Made by a program: the position numbers and the translations under genes. The notes beneath the pieces are model-generated. The model was not told the origin of the DNA. It searched no databases and saw nothing but the letters and a program-made list of their open reading frames with translations. Shown here in pieces: positions 1-7,749 of a stretch of DNA of 64,000 bases. The stretch comes from Gynuella sp. (GTDB lineage Bacteria > Pseudomonadota > Gammaproteobacteria > Pseudomonadales > Natronospirillaceae), in contig JANQHX010000109.1 of NCBI GenBank assembly GCA_028282465.1, forward strand, positions 89,877 to 153,876, written 5' to 3'. The first letter of the stretch is position 1. Every line of letters starts with the position of its first letter.

Positions 1-4
1 ATTT

Positions 5-1078
5 TCATGATTCGCTTTCTCTTGTTTTTATATTTTCATTAGTTTTATTCGGTGAAAGCGTAGTTATTAATCCTTTTATAAAACCCCAACCGAGCCCAAG
101 ATGAACGGTGAAGATAATGGATGCATATCTTAAAAAATTTCCGAAATCATTTTTCTTCTGTAGCCTAATACCCTCACCCAGCACTAGCAGCACATAACTC
201 ATTCCCCCTATTACCCAAAGCCATCTTGTAAAGGTTGATATTAGGCATGCTGGAATGGTCAATAAAACTGCTAGGAAAAATACAGGCGGAATCAATAACT
301 CTATAGTAAAACGTTCAAAATGTTTTCGAATGAACTTGGCACGCCCTACTCCGTATCGAATCATTTGTTTAAATAAGCTAGGTATAGTGCTCCTGGGGTA
401 GTATTTGACAGCTAGGCGAGGCGAGGTAAAGCACTTCAAGCCATTTAACTCCAAACGGTAGTTAAACTCCAAGTCTTCAGCCGCATCAAATGTCTCATCA
501 AATCCCTCGTATTCCTGAAAAATGGCTTTGCGGTACATAACGCCAATGCTTATCGGGCTGGTAAATCCTTCATAATTTGAATAGATATAACTTTCTGTGG
601 AATGAGCCAGTGGTGATTCTCGTGAGAAGGCTACGTGTTTTTGAAAGTCATCTATATCAGGAGGATTTAGGGGTTGAGGTCGGCCTAGAACTTTGGCCCC
701 TGATTTTAACGCTAATTCACTGGCAGAAATCAGTAATTTGTTGTTCGGTACATAGACATGCCCATCAACAATTAAAACGTACTCAAATCTTGCATGTGAA
801 ACACCGAGATTACGGGCGCTACTGGATAGCTTTCTAGGGTTATTTACAAGTTTTAAGTGATTATTTGGATATTCAGAAATAAGTGAATTAACAATAACAG
901 GTGTTTGGTCGGTCGACAGCCCATCAATTACGATTATTTCAAATTTGTCGGGAGGGTATTCTTGATTCAGTAGGCTACGAAGCGTCGATTCGATAAATTT
1001 TTCTTCGTTTCTAACGGGAATAATTATTGAAATACCGATAACTGAGCTTAAATCTTCTTCACTGGTTACTCTGTCCAT
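5..1078 (-). CDS. family 2 glycosyltransferase, membrane-anchored
   Basis: Probably transfers a sugar from a nucleotide donor during surface glycan synthesis. The N-terminal ~230 residues have the GT-A pattern: an IIIPVRNEE opening strand, a DG-containing segment (VIDGLSTD) and a second acidic strand end (VLIVDGHVYV). A later AEDLEFNYRL segment resembles the catalytic ED motif of the family. The C-terminal ~100 residues contain about three hydrophobic segments, so it likely sits in the inner membrane with the catalytic domain in the cytosol. The start has a good ribosome site (AAAAGGA). The reading frame closes 5 bases inside the window, so the gene is complete, but any downstream operon partners are not visible. 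Substrate unknown. Confidence 0.85.
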   Translation of the reverse strand: MDRVTSEEDLSSVIGISIIIPVRNEEKFIESTLRSLLNQEYPPDKFEIIVIDGLSTDQTPVIVNSLISEYPNNHLKLVNNPRKLSSSARNLGVSHARFEYVLIVDGHVYVPNNKLLISASELALKSGAKVLGRPQPLNPPDIDDFQKHVAFSRESPLAHSTESYIYSNYEGFTSPISIGVMYRKAIFQEYEGFDETFDAAEDLEFNYRLELNGLKCFTSPRLAVKYYPRSTIPSLFKQMIRYGVGRAKFIRKHFERFTIELLIPPVFFLAVLLTIPACLISTFTRWLWVIGGMSYVLLVLGEGIRLQKKNDFGNFLRYASIIFTVHLGLGWGFIKGLITTLSPNKTNENIKTRESES

Positions 1079-1329
1079 TTTTAAATCCTTTTAATAAGTC
1101 TTCCTGGATCTCCTTAGGCTAGTCCTCAGCCAGATCTCCAAGTGCACAATAAAAACACTTAATTAATCACATAAATCAACCAATCTACTTGAACGTCAGA
1201 GCGCTTATTGCGCCATTTACAATAGCCCAACAAAGGTTAAAAAAAATTGATTCAGCTGTCTATTTGAAGCTAAAAGCTATAAACTCCCGCCCCGTTTTTT
1301 AAGCCTTCTTGAAATATCTGGAGACAATC

Positions 1330-2424
1330 ATGGGAATCAAATGCGGTATTGTTGGCCTACCAAATGTTGGCAAGTCCACTCTTTTTAATGCGTTAACTAA
1401 AGCCGGAATTGACGCTGAGAACTTCCCATTTTGCACCATCGAGCCAAATACGGGGGTTGTGATGGTTCCTGATCAAAGGTTGAACAATATTGCAGATTTG
1501 GTGAATCCAGAAAAAGTGATTCCTACTACTATGGAATTCGTGGATATTGCCGGCTTGGTTGAGGGCGCTTCTAAAGGGGAAGGCCTGGGAAATCAGTTTT
1601 TAGCAAACATACGTGAAACCGATGCTATCGCTCATGTGGTTCGCTGCTTTGAAAATGAAAACGTGATTCATGTGAATAACCATGTCAATCCGCTTGCGGA
1701 CATTGATGTGATCAATACTGAGCTAGCGCTTGCTGATTTGGAGTCGCTAGACAAGCAATTGCTTAAGCTTCTGAAGAAGGCAAAGGGTCAGGATAAGGAG
1801 GCAAAAAAACTGGCCGACTTACTGGAGAAGGTGAAGCCGCATTTGGATGAAGCAAAACCGATTCGCTCCATGAATTTATCTGAAGATGAATTGAGTGTTC
1901 TAAATAAAGAGTTTCATTTTCTAACTATTAAACCAACCATGTACATTGCCAATGTTAATGAAGATGGCTTTGACAATAACGAATACTTAGACGCAGTGCG
2001 TAAACTGGCTGAAGAAGAAGGTTCTGAAGTAGTGGTAGTTTGTAATCAGCTTGAGGCTGAGCTGTCAGAATTAGATGATGCTGAACGTGACGAGTTTTTA
2101 GGTGATTTAGGCTGGGACGAACCCGGTTTAAATCGTGTGATTAGAGCGGGTTATGCTTTGCTTAACTTGCAGACTTATTTTACTGCCGGTCCAAAAGAAG
2201 TTCGTGCATGGACAACTAAAGTGGGTGCTACTGCCCCGCAAGCAGCAGGTGAAATTCACACAGATTTCGAAAAGGGATTTATTCGAGCTGAAACCATTGG
2301 TTACGATGACTTTATCGAACACAAGGGCGAAAACGGCGCTAAAGATGCAGGTAAAAAACGCGTTGAAGGAAAAGACTATATCGTTAAAGATGGCGACATC
2401 ATGCATTTCTTATTCAATGTGTAA
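1330..2424 (+). CDS. ychF: redox/ribosome-associated ATPase YchF (OLA1 family)
   Basis: Universal P-loop protein of the Obg-like ATPase group, which binds ribosomes and hydrolyses ATP. The P-loop GLPNVGKST is at about residues 9-17, a [19 protein letters not shown] switch-II region follows, and an NVNEDG strand replaces the usual NKxD specificity motif. The C-terminal third is a TGS domain ([14 protein letters not shown] onward). At 364 residues it has the family length. The frame is open upstream to 1309, but the ATG at 1330 aligns with the conserved [12 protein letters not shown] start and is chosen. It is separated by only 8 bases from the small gene downstream. Confidence 0.97.
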   Translation: MGIKCGIVGLPNVGKSTLFNALTKAGIDAENFPFCTIEPNTGVVMVPDQRLNNIADLVNPEKVIPTTMEFVDIAGLVEGASKGEGLGNQFLANIRETDAIAHVVRCFENENVIHVNNHVNPLADIDVINTELALADLESLDKQLLKLLKKAKGQDKEAKKLADLLEKVKPHLDEAKPIRSMNLSEDELSVLNKEFHFLTIKPTMYIANVNEDGFDNNEYLDAVRKLAEEEGSEVVVVCNQLEAELSELDDAERDEFLGDLGWDEPGLNRVIRAGYALLNLQTYFTAGPKEVRAWTTKVGATAPQAAGEIHTDFEKGFIRAETIGYDDFIEHKGENGAKDAGKKRVEGKDYIVKDGDIMHFLFNV

Positions 2425-2432
2425 GGTGACCC

Positions 2433-2702
2433 GTGAGCCCAAATGTTTTTATCTACTATCCGCTGCGTGATCGTTTGGCAGCGGATTTTCTAAGGGATTT
2501 AATCATTCAGGAGTTTTCAACTTCGAGTGTTGGCGAACTCACCGACAAACTAGTGAGTAACCACCCATTACCTGTCTTTGAAATATATATTCCAACAAAT
2601 GAATTGGAGAAATTTTTAAGTTGGATACCCAACCACCGAGGGGAGTTTTCAGTGAAGATCGAACTCCATGATAAAACTCAGTGGTTAGGGCGACAGCTTT
2701 AG
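2433..2702 (+). CDS. hypothetical protein, 89 residues
   Basis: Not recognised. A GTG start lies 8 bases after the ychF stop with AAGGTGA just upstream, so it is probably translated from the ychF transcript. The product is small, mixed alpha/beta in character (alternating FEIYIP and FSVKIEL strands), has no signal peptide or membrane segment, and ends in a tryptophan-containing tail. It stops 3 bases before the end of the convergent hydrolase gene. Its position and start signal support a real gene; no function can be proposed. Confidence 0.6.
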   Translation: MSPNVFIYYPLRDRLAADFLRDLIIQEFSTSSVGELTDKLVSNHPLPVFEIYIPTNELEKFLSWIPNHRGEFSVKIELHDKTQWLGRQL

Positions 2703-2705
2703 TCT

Positions 2706-3653
2706 TTAGTCCAGCTGTTCAGAGAAATGTGTTACTGACTTTTTAATAACAGCGTCGTCTTTTAAAATTTTAAAATGCCCTAGCCCTTGGGTTTCAAGAT
2801 ATTCACACTGCCAGTGTTTCTTTAAGCTTTGCATTTCTGATTGAAGAGTTTCTTTATCATCTTTATCAAAAACTAATAGGCCATTGCTGGGTAACAATTG
2901 AGCGCCTTTTTCTACCGTAAAATGTCCCCAAAAATCGAGACCATTAAAAAGCTCAGTTAGGTATTCATCAATTCTTTTATTGAAAGTTCGAATCAGGCTA
3001 TAGGATAGATTTAATTGATAACAAAAACGGGTCACTAAGGATGCTAAATCCAGATTGGGGGCGATTTGAACTGTGGTTTTGATATTCACTCCTAGATGAA
3101 TCGCTTCAGTTGCAGCCATTCCTCCCAATGAATGGGCGATGAGCCCATCAATTTTATCGACTTCTTTTTCAATAGCGCACAGACACTCTGCAAATTCTAG
3201 AACATTGGTTTGACGTTTGTTTGGATGTTGATAGGCGTGCATCCCATGAGCAGGCGCATCGAAAAGCACGACTTTGAAACCCTCTTCCAACAAAGGTTGA
3301 ACCCAGTGTTTGAACTGGTAGCCGCTCCCTCGCCAACCATGCACACCAACAATTACACCACGGGTATTATTCTTTCCCCACATACTGGCTTGGTGCTTGA
3401 GTCCTGCTGCCTCAAATTCAAATTGCCAATCCGCACTTTTCCAGAAGGCTTCTGTTCTCTTTGAAGGTTTAACACGAATCGGCGTAAACCAAAGCTTCAT
3501 TAACCACTTAATGGCCAAATAGGGACTCACGACGTTGAGCCCGTTAAAAAAGCGGCCAGTCCACCGGTACTGCCAAGACATTACTTGAGATTTAGCTTGA
3601 ATTATCTGTTCTGGAGGTGTGAGTTCGTTTAATTGGGTCATAGCAGTATTCAT
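2706..3653 (-). CDS. alpha/beta hydrolase family protein
   Basis: Soluble serine hydrolase-like protein of unknown substrate. The oxyanion-loop region GVHGWRGSG and the nucleophile elbow AHSLGGMAA (serine in GHSxGG form, here AHSLGG) are clear, with a late GLGHFKIL segment providing the likely catalytic histidine. The N-terminal ~60 residues are basic and carry no signal peptide. The start at 3653 lies close to an alternative ATG four codons downstream; either is possible. It is divergent from the GlxA-type regulator, with which it shares a short promoter region. Whether that regulator controls it is inference only. Confidence 0.85.
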   Translation of the reverse strand: MNTAMTQLNELTPPEQIIQAKSQVMSWQYRWTGRFFNGLNVVSPYLAIKWLMKLWFTPIRVKPSKRTEAFWKSADWQFEFEAAGLKHQASMWGKNNTRGVIVGVHGWRGSGYQFKHWVQPLLEEGFKVVLFDAPAHGMHAYQHPNKRQTNVLEFAECLCAIEKEVDKIDGLIAHSLGGMAATEAIHLGVNIKTTVQIAPNLDLASLVTRFCYQLNLSYSLIRTFNKRIDEYLTELFNGLDFWGHFTVEKGAQLLPSNGLLVFDKDDKETLQSEMQSLKKHWQCEYLETQGLGHFKILKDDAVIKKSVTHFSEQLD

Positions 3654-3734
3654 AATTAATTTAGGTTGCTAATTGTCCAGTTCATCTGTCAAACTGCCAG
3701 TGTCGTTTATGACATTTTAAGGGCCATATTCGCC

Positions 3735-4826
3735 ATGAATCAGGTTAAGCACTCACACCAACTCCACTGGCATCTCGCTATTTTGATTTCTGATAATTGC
3801 CTAGGCTCAGGAGTGGGAGGTATTGTTGATTCGCTTATTGCCGCTAACTATTGCCATATTAAAAATGGAGGTGAAGGCCCTATTTTCAGCTGGACTCTTG
3901 TGTCAAAAAATGGCGAAGCGATTAAGCCTTTTAATGGTATGGATATCAGAGCCCAAGCCAGCGCAGATGACTTTTTGGAAAACAGGATAGAAGCTGACAT
4001 CTTGGTTCTACCTGCCATCTGTGAAGTCATTTCGTCTTTGGATAAGGCTAGAAAGTCCATGGAAAGTTTGGGTAACTTTGTGCCTTTGATTCGAAAATTT
4101 CACGAACAGGGAAAACTAGTGGCTAGCGCCTGTTCTGGCAGTTTTCTTCTAGCCCAAGCTGGTTTAATGAATAACTTGCCCGCCCTAATGCATTGGAAAA
4201 GTGAGCTGAATTACCAAGCATTGTTTCCGACTTTCCCAATAGATACCAAATCAACTCTTGCAGACTACGGTCAAATTATCTGCACTATTGGCGGCAGTTT
4301 GGCTTACATCCAATTGATTTTGCATCTTGTTGGGAGATTGGCTGGACGACCTCTCGCGCTGTCTACGGCGAAACTCCTGATGGTGGACTTGGGCTGGGAG
4401 ACACAGGTTCCGTATCGAGAGGCCTTAGACCCCACAAATCACCAAGACAAAGAGGTCAGACAGGCTCAGCAATGGATGACTAGCAATTTACAGAGAAACA
4501 TTGCTATCGCTGAGCTGTCCAAAAAGTTCCATATCAGCGACAGACAGTTGAATCGTCGGTTTAAGAAAGCCTGTGATCAAACTCCGTTACAGTATCTGCA
4601 GTCTCAAAGGGTTCAGAGGGCCTGCCAGTTGTTAGAATCCACCTCATTACCTGCTAGTAAAATTGTGAGTTTAGTGGGCTACCAGGATGAGAGTAGCTTT
4701 AGAAAGCTTTTTAGAAGGGAAATGAGCTCAACTCTAGAAAACTACCGCAGACACTTTGCAAGGGCGAAGCAAGTGGAATTGGAAAATCACTCCGTAGTAG
4801 TCGACTCAAGTTCTGTAAGCCATTGA
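3735..4826 (+). CDS. GlxA-type transcriptional regulator (DJ-1/PfpI domain plus AraC HTH)
   Basis: Two-domain regulator. Residues ~1-190 form a class I glutamine amidotransferase-like/DJ-1 domain with the nucleophile-elbow cysteine at about C133 in SACSGSFLLAQAG; such domains bind amines, quaternary ammonium compounds or aldehydes. Residues ~250-350 are a double helix-turn-helix AraC domain (IAELSKKFHISDRQLNRRFKK and IVSLVGYQDESSFRKLFRR). An in-frame TTG at 3666 would add 23 residues, but the ATG at 3735 precedes the first sequence that looks like the family. Target unknown; the divergent hydrolase is a candidate. Confidence 0.88.
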   Translation: MNQVKHSHQLHWHLAILISDNCLGSGVGGIVDSLIAANYCHIKNGGEGPIFSWTLVSKNGEAIKPFNGMDIRAQASADDFLENRIEADILVLPAICEVISSLDKARKSMESLGNFVPLIRKFHEQGKLVASACSGSFLLAQAGLMNNLPALMHWKSELNYQALFPTFPIDTKSTLADYGQIICTIGGSLAYIQLILHLVGRLAGRPLALSTAKLLMVDLGWETQVPYREALDPTNHQDKEVRQAQQWMTSNLQRNIAIAELSKKFHISDRQLNRRFKKACDQTPLQYLQSQRVQRACQLLESTSLPASKIVSLVGYQDESSFRKLFRREMSSTLENYRRHFARAKQVELENHSVVVDSSSVSH

Positions 4827-4855
4827 TCTACCAATAAAAAGTTAAGAATTTATAG

Positions 4856-4883
4856 TTGACAGTGTCTTTAATATGCGCATAAT
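4856..4883 (+). promoter_or_regulatory. sigma-70 promoter of the tRNA operon
   Basis: A perfect -35 TTGACA (4856-4861), 16-base spacer and CATAAT -10 (4878-4883), followed by a C-rich discriminator (ACGCCCCC). This arrangement is typical of stringently controlled stable-RNA promoters. Transcription should start near 4890, about 13 bases before tRNA-Met. Confidence 0.75.
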
Positions 4884-4902
4884 ACGCCCCCGTTGATGCA
4901 GT

Positions 4903-4979
4903 GGCTATGTAGCTCAGTTGGTTAGAGCACAGCATTCATAATGCTGGGGTCACTGGTTCAAGTCCAGTCATAGCTACCA
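4903..4979 (+). tRNA. tRNA-Met (anticodon CAT, elongator type)
   Basis: Full cloverleaf with encoded CCA. The acceptor GGCTATG pairs with CATAGCT (first pair G-U), the D arm is GCTC/GAGC, the anticodon loop TTCATAA carries CAT, and the T arm contains GGTTCAAGTCC. The body closely resembles E. coli elongator tRNA-Met rather than initiator or the lysidine-modified Ile2 species, although CAT alone does not exclude Ile2. Confidence 0.93.
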
Positions 4980-4989
4980 ACTCTATTGC

Positions 4990-5064
4990 TGGGGTGTCGC
5001 CAAGTGGTAAGGCAACGGGTTTTGATCCCGTCATTCGCAGGTTCGAGTCCTGCCACCTCAGCCA
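4990..5064 (+). tRNA. tRNA-Gln (anticodon TTG)
   Basis: A 75-base cloverleaf with encoded CCA. The acceptor TGGGGTG pairs with CACCTCA with one weak pair, the D arm is GCCAAGTGGTAAGGC, the anticodon loop TTTTGAT carries TTG, and the T arm is GCAGG/CCTGC around TTCGAGT. It is the second gene of a two-tRNA operon, 10 bases after tRNA-Met, and is the parent of the degenerate repeats that follow. Confidence 0.94.
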
Positions 5065-5475
5065 ATTTAATTTCCAGCATCAACGCATATTTGATCCGCT
5101 CGTCACATCCAGCAGGTTCCGATCCTGCCACCTCAGCCAATTTCTGTATCAACATATTTTGATCCGCTTGTAGCATCCAGCAGGTTCGAGTCCTGCCACC
5201 TCAGCCAATTTAATTTCCAGCATCAACGCACATTTGATCCGCTCGTCACATCCAGCAGGTTCTCAGTCCTGCCACCTCAGCCAATTTCTGTATCAACATA
5301 TTTTGATCCGCTTGTAGCATCCAGCAGGTTCTCAGTCCTGCCACCTCAGCCAATTTCTGTATCAACAGCTTTTGATCCGCTCGTCACATCCAGCAGGCTC
5401 TTAGTTTTTCCAACTTAACTAATTTCTATATCATCAGTTTTGATCCTTAAGTAACGTCCAGAAGATTCGAAAAGC
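5065..5475 (+). repeat. tandem array of decayed tRNA-Gln 3' halves
   Basis: Six successive units, the first four ending exactly at GCCA (5139, 5207, 5283, 5352), each carry a degenerate copy of the tRNA-Gln 3' half: a TTTTGATCC anticodon-loop remnant, a CAGCAGGTTC...CCTGCC T-arm and CACCTCAGCCA. The 5' half of the tRNA is missing. Two linker types alternate, so units 1+2 (5065-5207, 143 bp) and 3+4 (5208-5352, 145 bp) are near-identical dimers. Units 5 and 6 are progressively eroded. The architecture resembles the rtT repeats behind E. coli tyrT. From 5476 to 5660 nothing else is recognised. Confidence 0.85.
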
Positions 5476-5660
5476 ATTTACGCTTTGCTCAAGGTATTCT
5501 TACTCATGGCTATTTTGCTCAACCTCAAATATCCATATTAACTTTCGCTCTTTGTCTCATTACTTATAGAGAACTAAATCTCTAAGCTTTTATTTTTCTA
5601 CTGTCTTCCCGCTATCAATTGTTTCACCTACACTCATCGAAAATTAATGGGAGCGGCTTT

Positions 5661-6491
5661 ATGTTTAATACCTTGATTCAGGTAGATGAATTAGTAGGTT
5701 TAATCGAATCTAATCAGTCTGTGCTAATTCTAGATTGTCGATTTAATTTAATGGAACCGGACTCGGGTAGTCAGATGTATTTACAGTCTCAAATACCCGG
5801 CGCCCATTATGTTCATTTGGATCAAGACTTATCTGGCGAACTCGTTCCTGGTGTAACAGGCAGACACCCCCTACCAACTAAAGAATCCTTTACTCAATTG
5901 CTTAAAAAGCTCGGGTTAACTAACCAGACACAGGTGGTTTGTTATGACGATGCTGGGGGCGCGTTTGCTAGCAGAGCTTGGTGGTTATTGGGTTGGGCAG
6001 GCGTTAGCTCTGTAGCAGTTTTAGATGGTGGTTGGCCTGCTTGGGTTAATTCAGGGAAAGAAACTAGCCAAGCTTATCCACACTCCGAGCCTTCTAATTT
6101 TGAGCCGGCTTTTAATGACAACTTATTAATATCTGCAGAACAGATTCAGGATCAATTAGAAAATCTTACCTTATTAGACGCACGAGCCAATGACAGGTTT
6201 CATGGTGAAAATGAAACTATTGATCCAGTCGCTGGTCACATTCCTGGCGCGCAGAGCATGCCTTTTATGGATAACTTAGATTCAAATCAAAAGTTTTTGA
6301 GCCCAGAATTTCTGCGTACAAGATTTTCCGAATTGAGTTCCAATTCTAATGTTGTTTGCTACTGCGGCTCCGGTGTAACGGCCTGCCATAATATATTGGC
6401 CATGTCGGTAGCGGGTCTTTCTAAGCCACAACTTTATGCAGGCTCTTGGAGCCATTGGATTACCGACTCTTCTCGTCAAATAGAAAAATAA
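5661..6491 (+). CDS. sseA: 3-mercaptopyruvate-type sulfurtransferase (tandem rhodanese)
   Basis: Transfers sulfane sulfur from 3-mercaptopyruvate or thiosulfate to an acceptor. There are two rhodanese domains: an inactive N-terminal one (residues ~1-130, including VVCYDDAGGAFASRAWWLL) and a catalytic C-terminal one with C235 in the loop CGSGVTA. That loop form is typical of mercaptopyruvate sulfurtransferases rather than thiosulfate-specific enzymes. At 276 residues the length fits SseA. The frame opens at a TTG at 5619, but the ATG at 5661 with GGGAGCGG upstream is preferred. It is followed directly by the MFS gene, whose frame touches its stop codon. Confidence 0.9.
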   Translation: MFNTLIQVDELVGLIESNQSVLILDCRFNLMEPDSGSQMYLQSQIPGAHYVHLDQDLSGELVPGVTGRHPLPTKESFTQLLKKLGLTNQTQVVCYDDAGGAFASRAWWLLGWAGVSSVAVLDGGWPAWVNSGKETSQAYPHSEPSNFEPAFNDNLLISAEQIQDQLENLTLLDARANDRFHGENETIDPVAGHIPGAQSMPFMDNLDSNQKFLSPEFLRTRFSELSSNSNVVCYCGSGVTACHNILAMSVAGLSKPQLYAGSWSHWITDSSRQIEK

Positions 6492-6511
6492 TGTTAGTAA
6501 AAGGAATATTC

Positions 6512-7705
6512 ATGTTTCGACTTCCCGCCAATATCTGGTGGTTAACCCTTGCTGGCGCGTTAACTGTCTCTTCAGCGTCTATGATGGTATTAATTTCAGG
6601 TTTGCTGGGAGCAGAGTTAGCGCCAACCCCAGCGCTCGCCACCTTACCTCTTAGCTGCATGATTCTAGGCACTGTTTCAGCCACTATTCCGACTGCGCTT
6701 ATGATGGAGAAATTTGGGCGAAAACGCGTTTATCTTTCCGGATCTGTGATTGCGTTTGTTGGTTCCATTATGGGGTTTTCTGCAACCTGGCTGGGTAGCT
6801 TTTGGCTGTTGTTGCTTGCGTCTGCTGCATTGGGCATCACGCTAGCAGTCAACCAACAATATCGCTTTGGCGCACTAGAGAGCCTAAAAGAAAGCTCAAA
6901 TTCAGGATATGCATTGAGTTTACTAATGATGGGTGGAATCGTTGCAGCATGGTTAGGCCCTGAAGCAGGGACTTTTGGTAGATTACTCCTTCCCGAATTT
7001 GGTATTTATTCTGGTTCGTTCGTTATTTTGGCTGGACTACAGATTTTAGGTTTTGCATTTTTGTTAAATTTTAAAAATCCTGAAATTTCTAGCGCTAATA
7101 AATCTCAAGAAACAGGAAGACCACTTAAAAATATTGTATCAAGCAAAATATTTGTTGTGGCGGCAGGTTCCGCTGCTGTTGGTTATGGTGTGATGGCATT
7201 TCTCATGACAGCCACGCCTCTGTCAATGAACACAATTTACGGTTTCAGCGTGGAAGAGACAAAAACCGTTATTCAGAGCCACATTTTAGCAATGTTTTTA
7301 CCGTCACTTTTCACAGGATGGTTAATGGCAAACCTTGGTATTAATAAACTGTTATTACTGGGTACATTGGCATTTGTCGCGGCTATTGTTGTCGCAAGTT
7401 TCGGTATTCAATATCTACATTTCTGGTGGGCATTAGTCTTATTGGGTATCGGTTGGAATTTCTTATTTCTAGGGGGTACATCACTGCTTCCAAATTCATA
7501 TGAACCAGAAGAGCGGTTTAAAACTCAAGCCGCTAATGAGTTTTTAGTATTTGGCATTCAAGCTATTGCTTCTTTTTCAGCTGGTATTGTTATTTATGCA
7601 TTAGGTTGGTTTGCGATGGTTTGGCTTTGCATACCCATTTTATTATTCATGTTTTACTTGTTATATCTACATTCATTTTCGGAAGCAAAAAAAAGCCACC
7701 CGTAA
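6512..7705 (+). CDS. MFS family transporter
   Basis: About 12 hydrophobic segments over 397 residues with the loop 2-3 signature in degenerate form (MMEKFGRKRVYLSG), so an inner-membrane secondary transporter. Substrate unknown. The ATG at 6512 has a strong site AAGGA at 6501-6505; an upstream ATG at 6491 overlaps the sulfurtransferase stop as TAATG and is a possible alternative. The close linkage to sseA suggests co-transcription and perhaps a sulfur-related or anion substrate, which is inference. The last codons overlap an intrinsic terminator belonging to the opposite strand. Confidence 0.85.
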   Translation: MFRLPANIWWLTLAGALTVSSASMMVLISGLLGAELAPTPALATLPLSCMILGTVSATIPTALMMEKFGRKRVYLSGSVIAFVGSIMGFSATWLGSFWLLLLASAALGITLAVNQQYRFGALESLKESSNSGYALSLLMMGGIVAAWLGPEAGTFGRLLLPEFGIYSGSFVILAGLQILGFAFLLNFKNPEISSANKSQETGRPLKNIVSSKIFVVAAGSAAVGYGVMAFLMTATPLSMNTIYGFSVEETKTVIQSHILAMFLPSLFTGWLMANLGINKLLLLGTLAFVAAIVVASFGIQYLHFWWALVLLGIGWNFLFLGGTSLLPNSYEPEERFKTQAANEFLVFGIQAIASFSAGIVIYALGWFAMVWLCIPILLFMFYLLYLHSFSEAKKSHP

Positions 7706-7713
7706 TGGGTGGC
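7687..7713 (-). terminator. intrinsic terminator of the large secreted-protein gene
   Basis: On the minus strand GCCACCC and GGGTGGC form a 7-bp stem with a 5-base loop, followed by eight T residues (plus-strand A-run 7687-7694). It lies 37 bases beyond the stop of the 1663-residue gene and inside the final codons of the opposing MFS gene. Confidence 0.85.
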
Positions 7714-7749
7714 AGATGCTCGCTTCAGGTATCTGTTTTACAGATTCGC

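Noticed and set aside
4958..5176. Minus-strand 72-codon frame across tRNA-Gln and its repeats
   Set aside because: It is made of tRNA and repeat sequence read backwards, and has no ribosome site.
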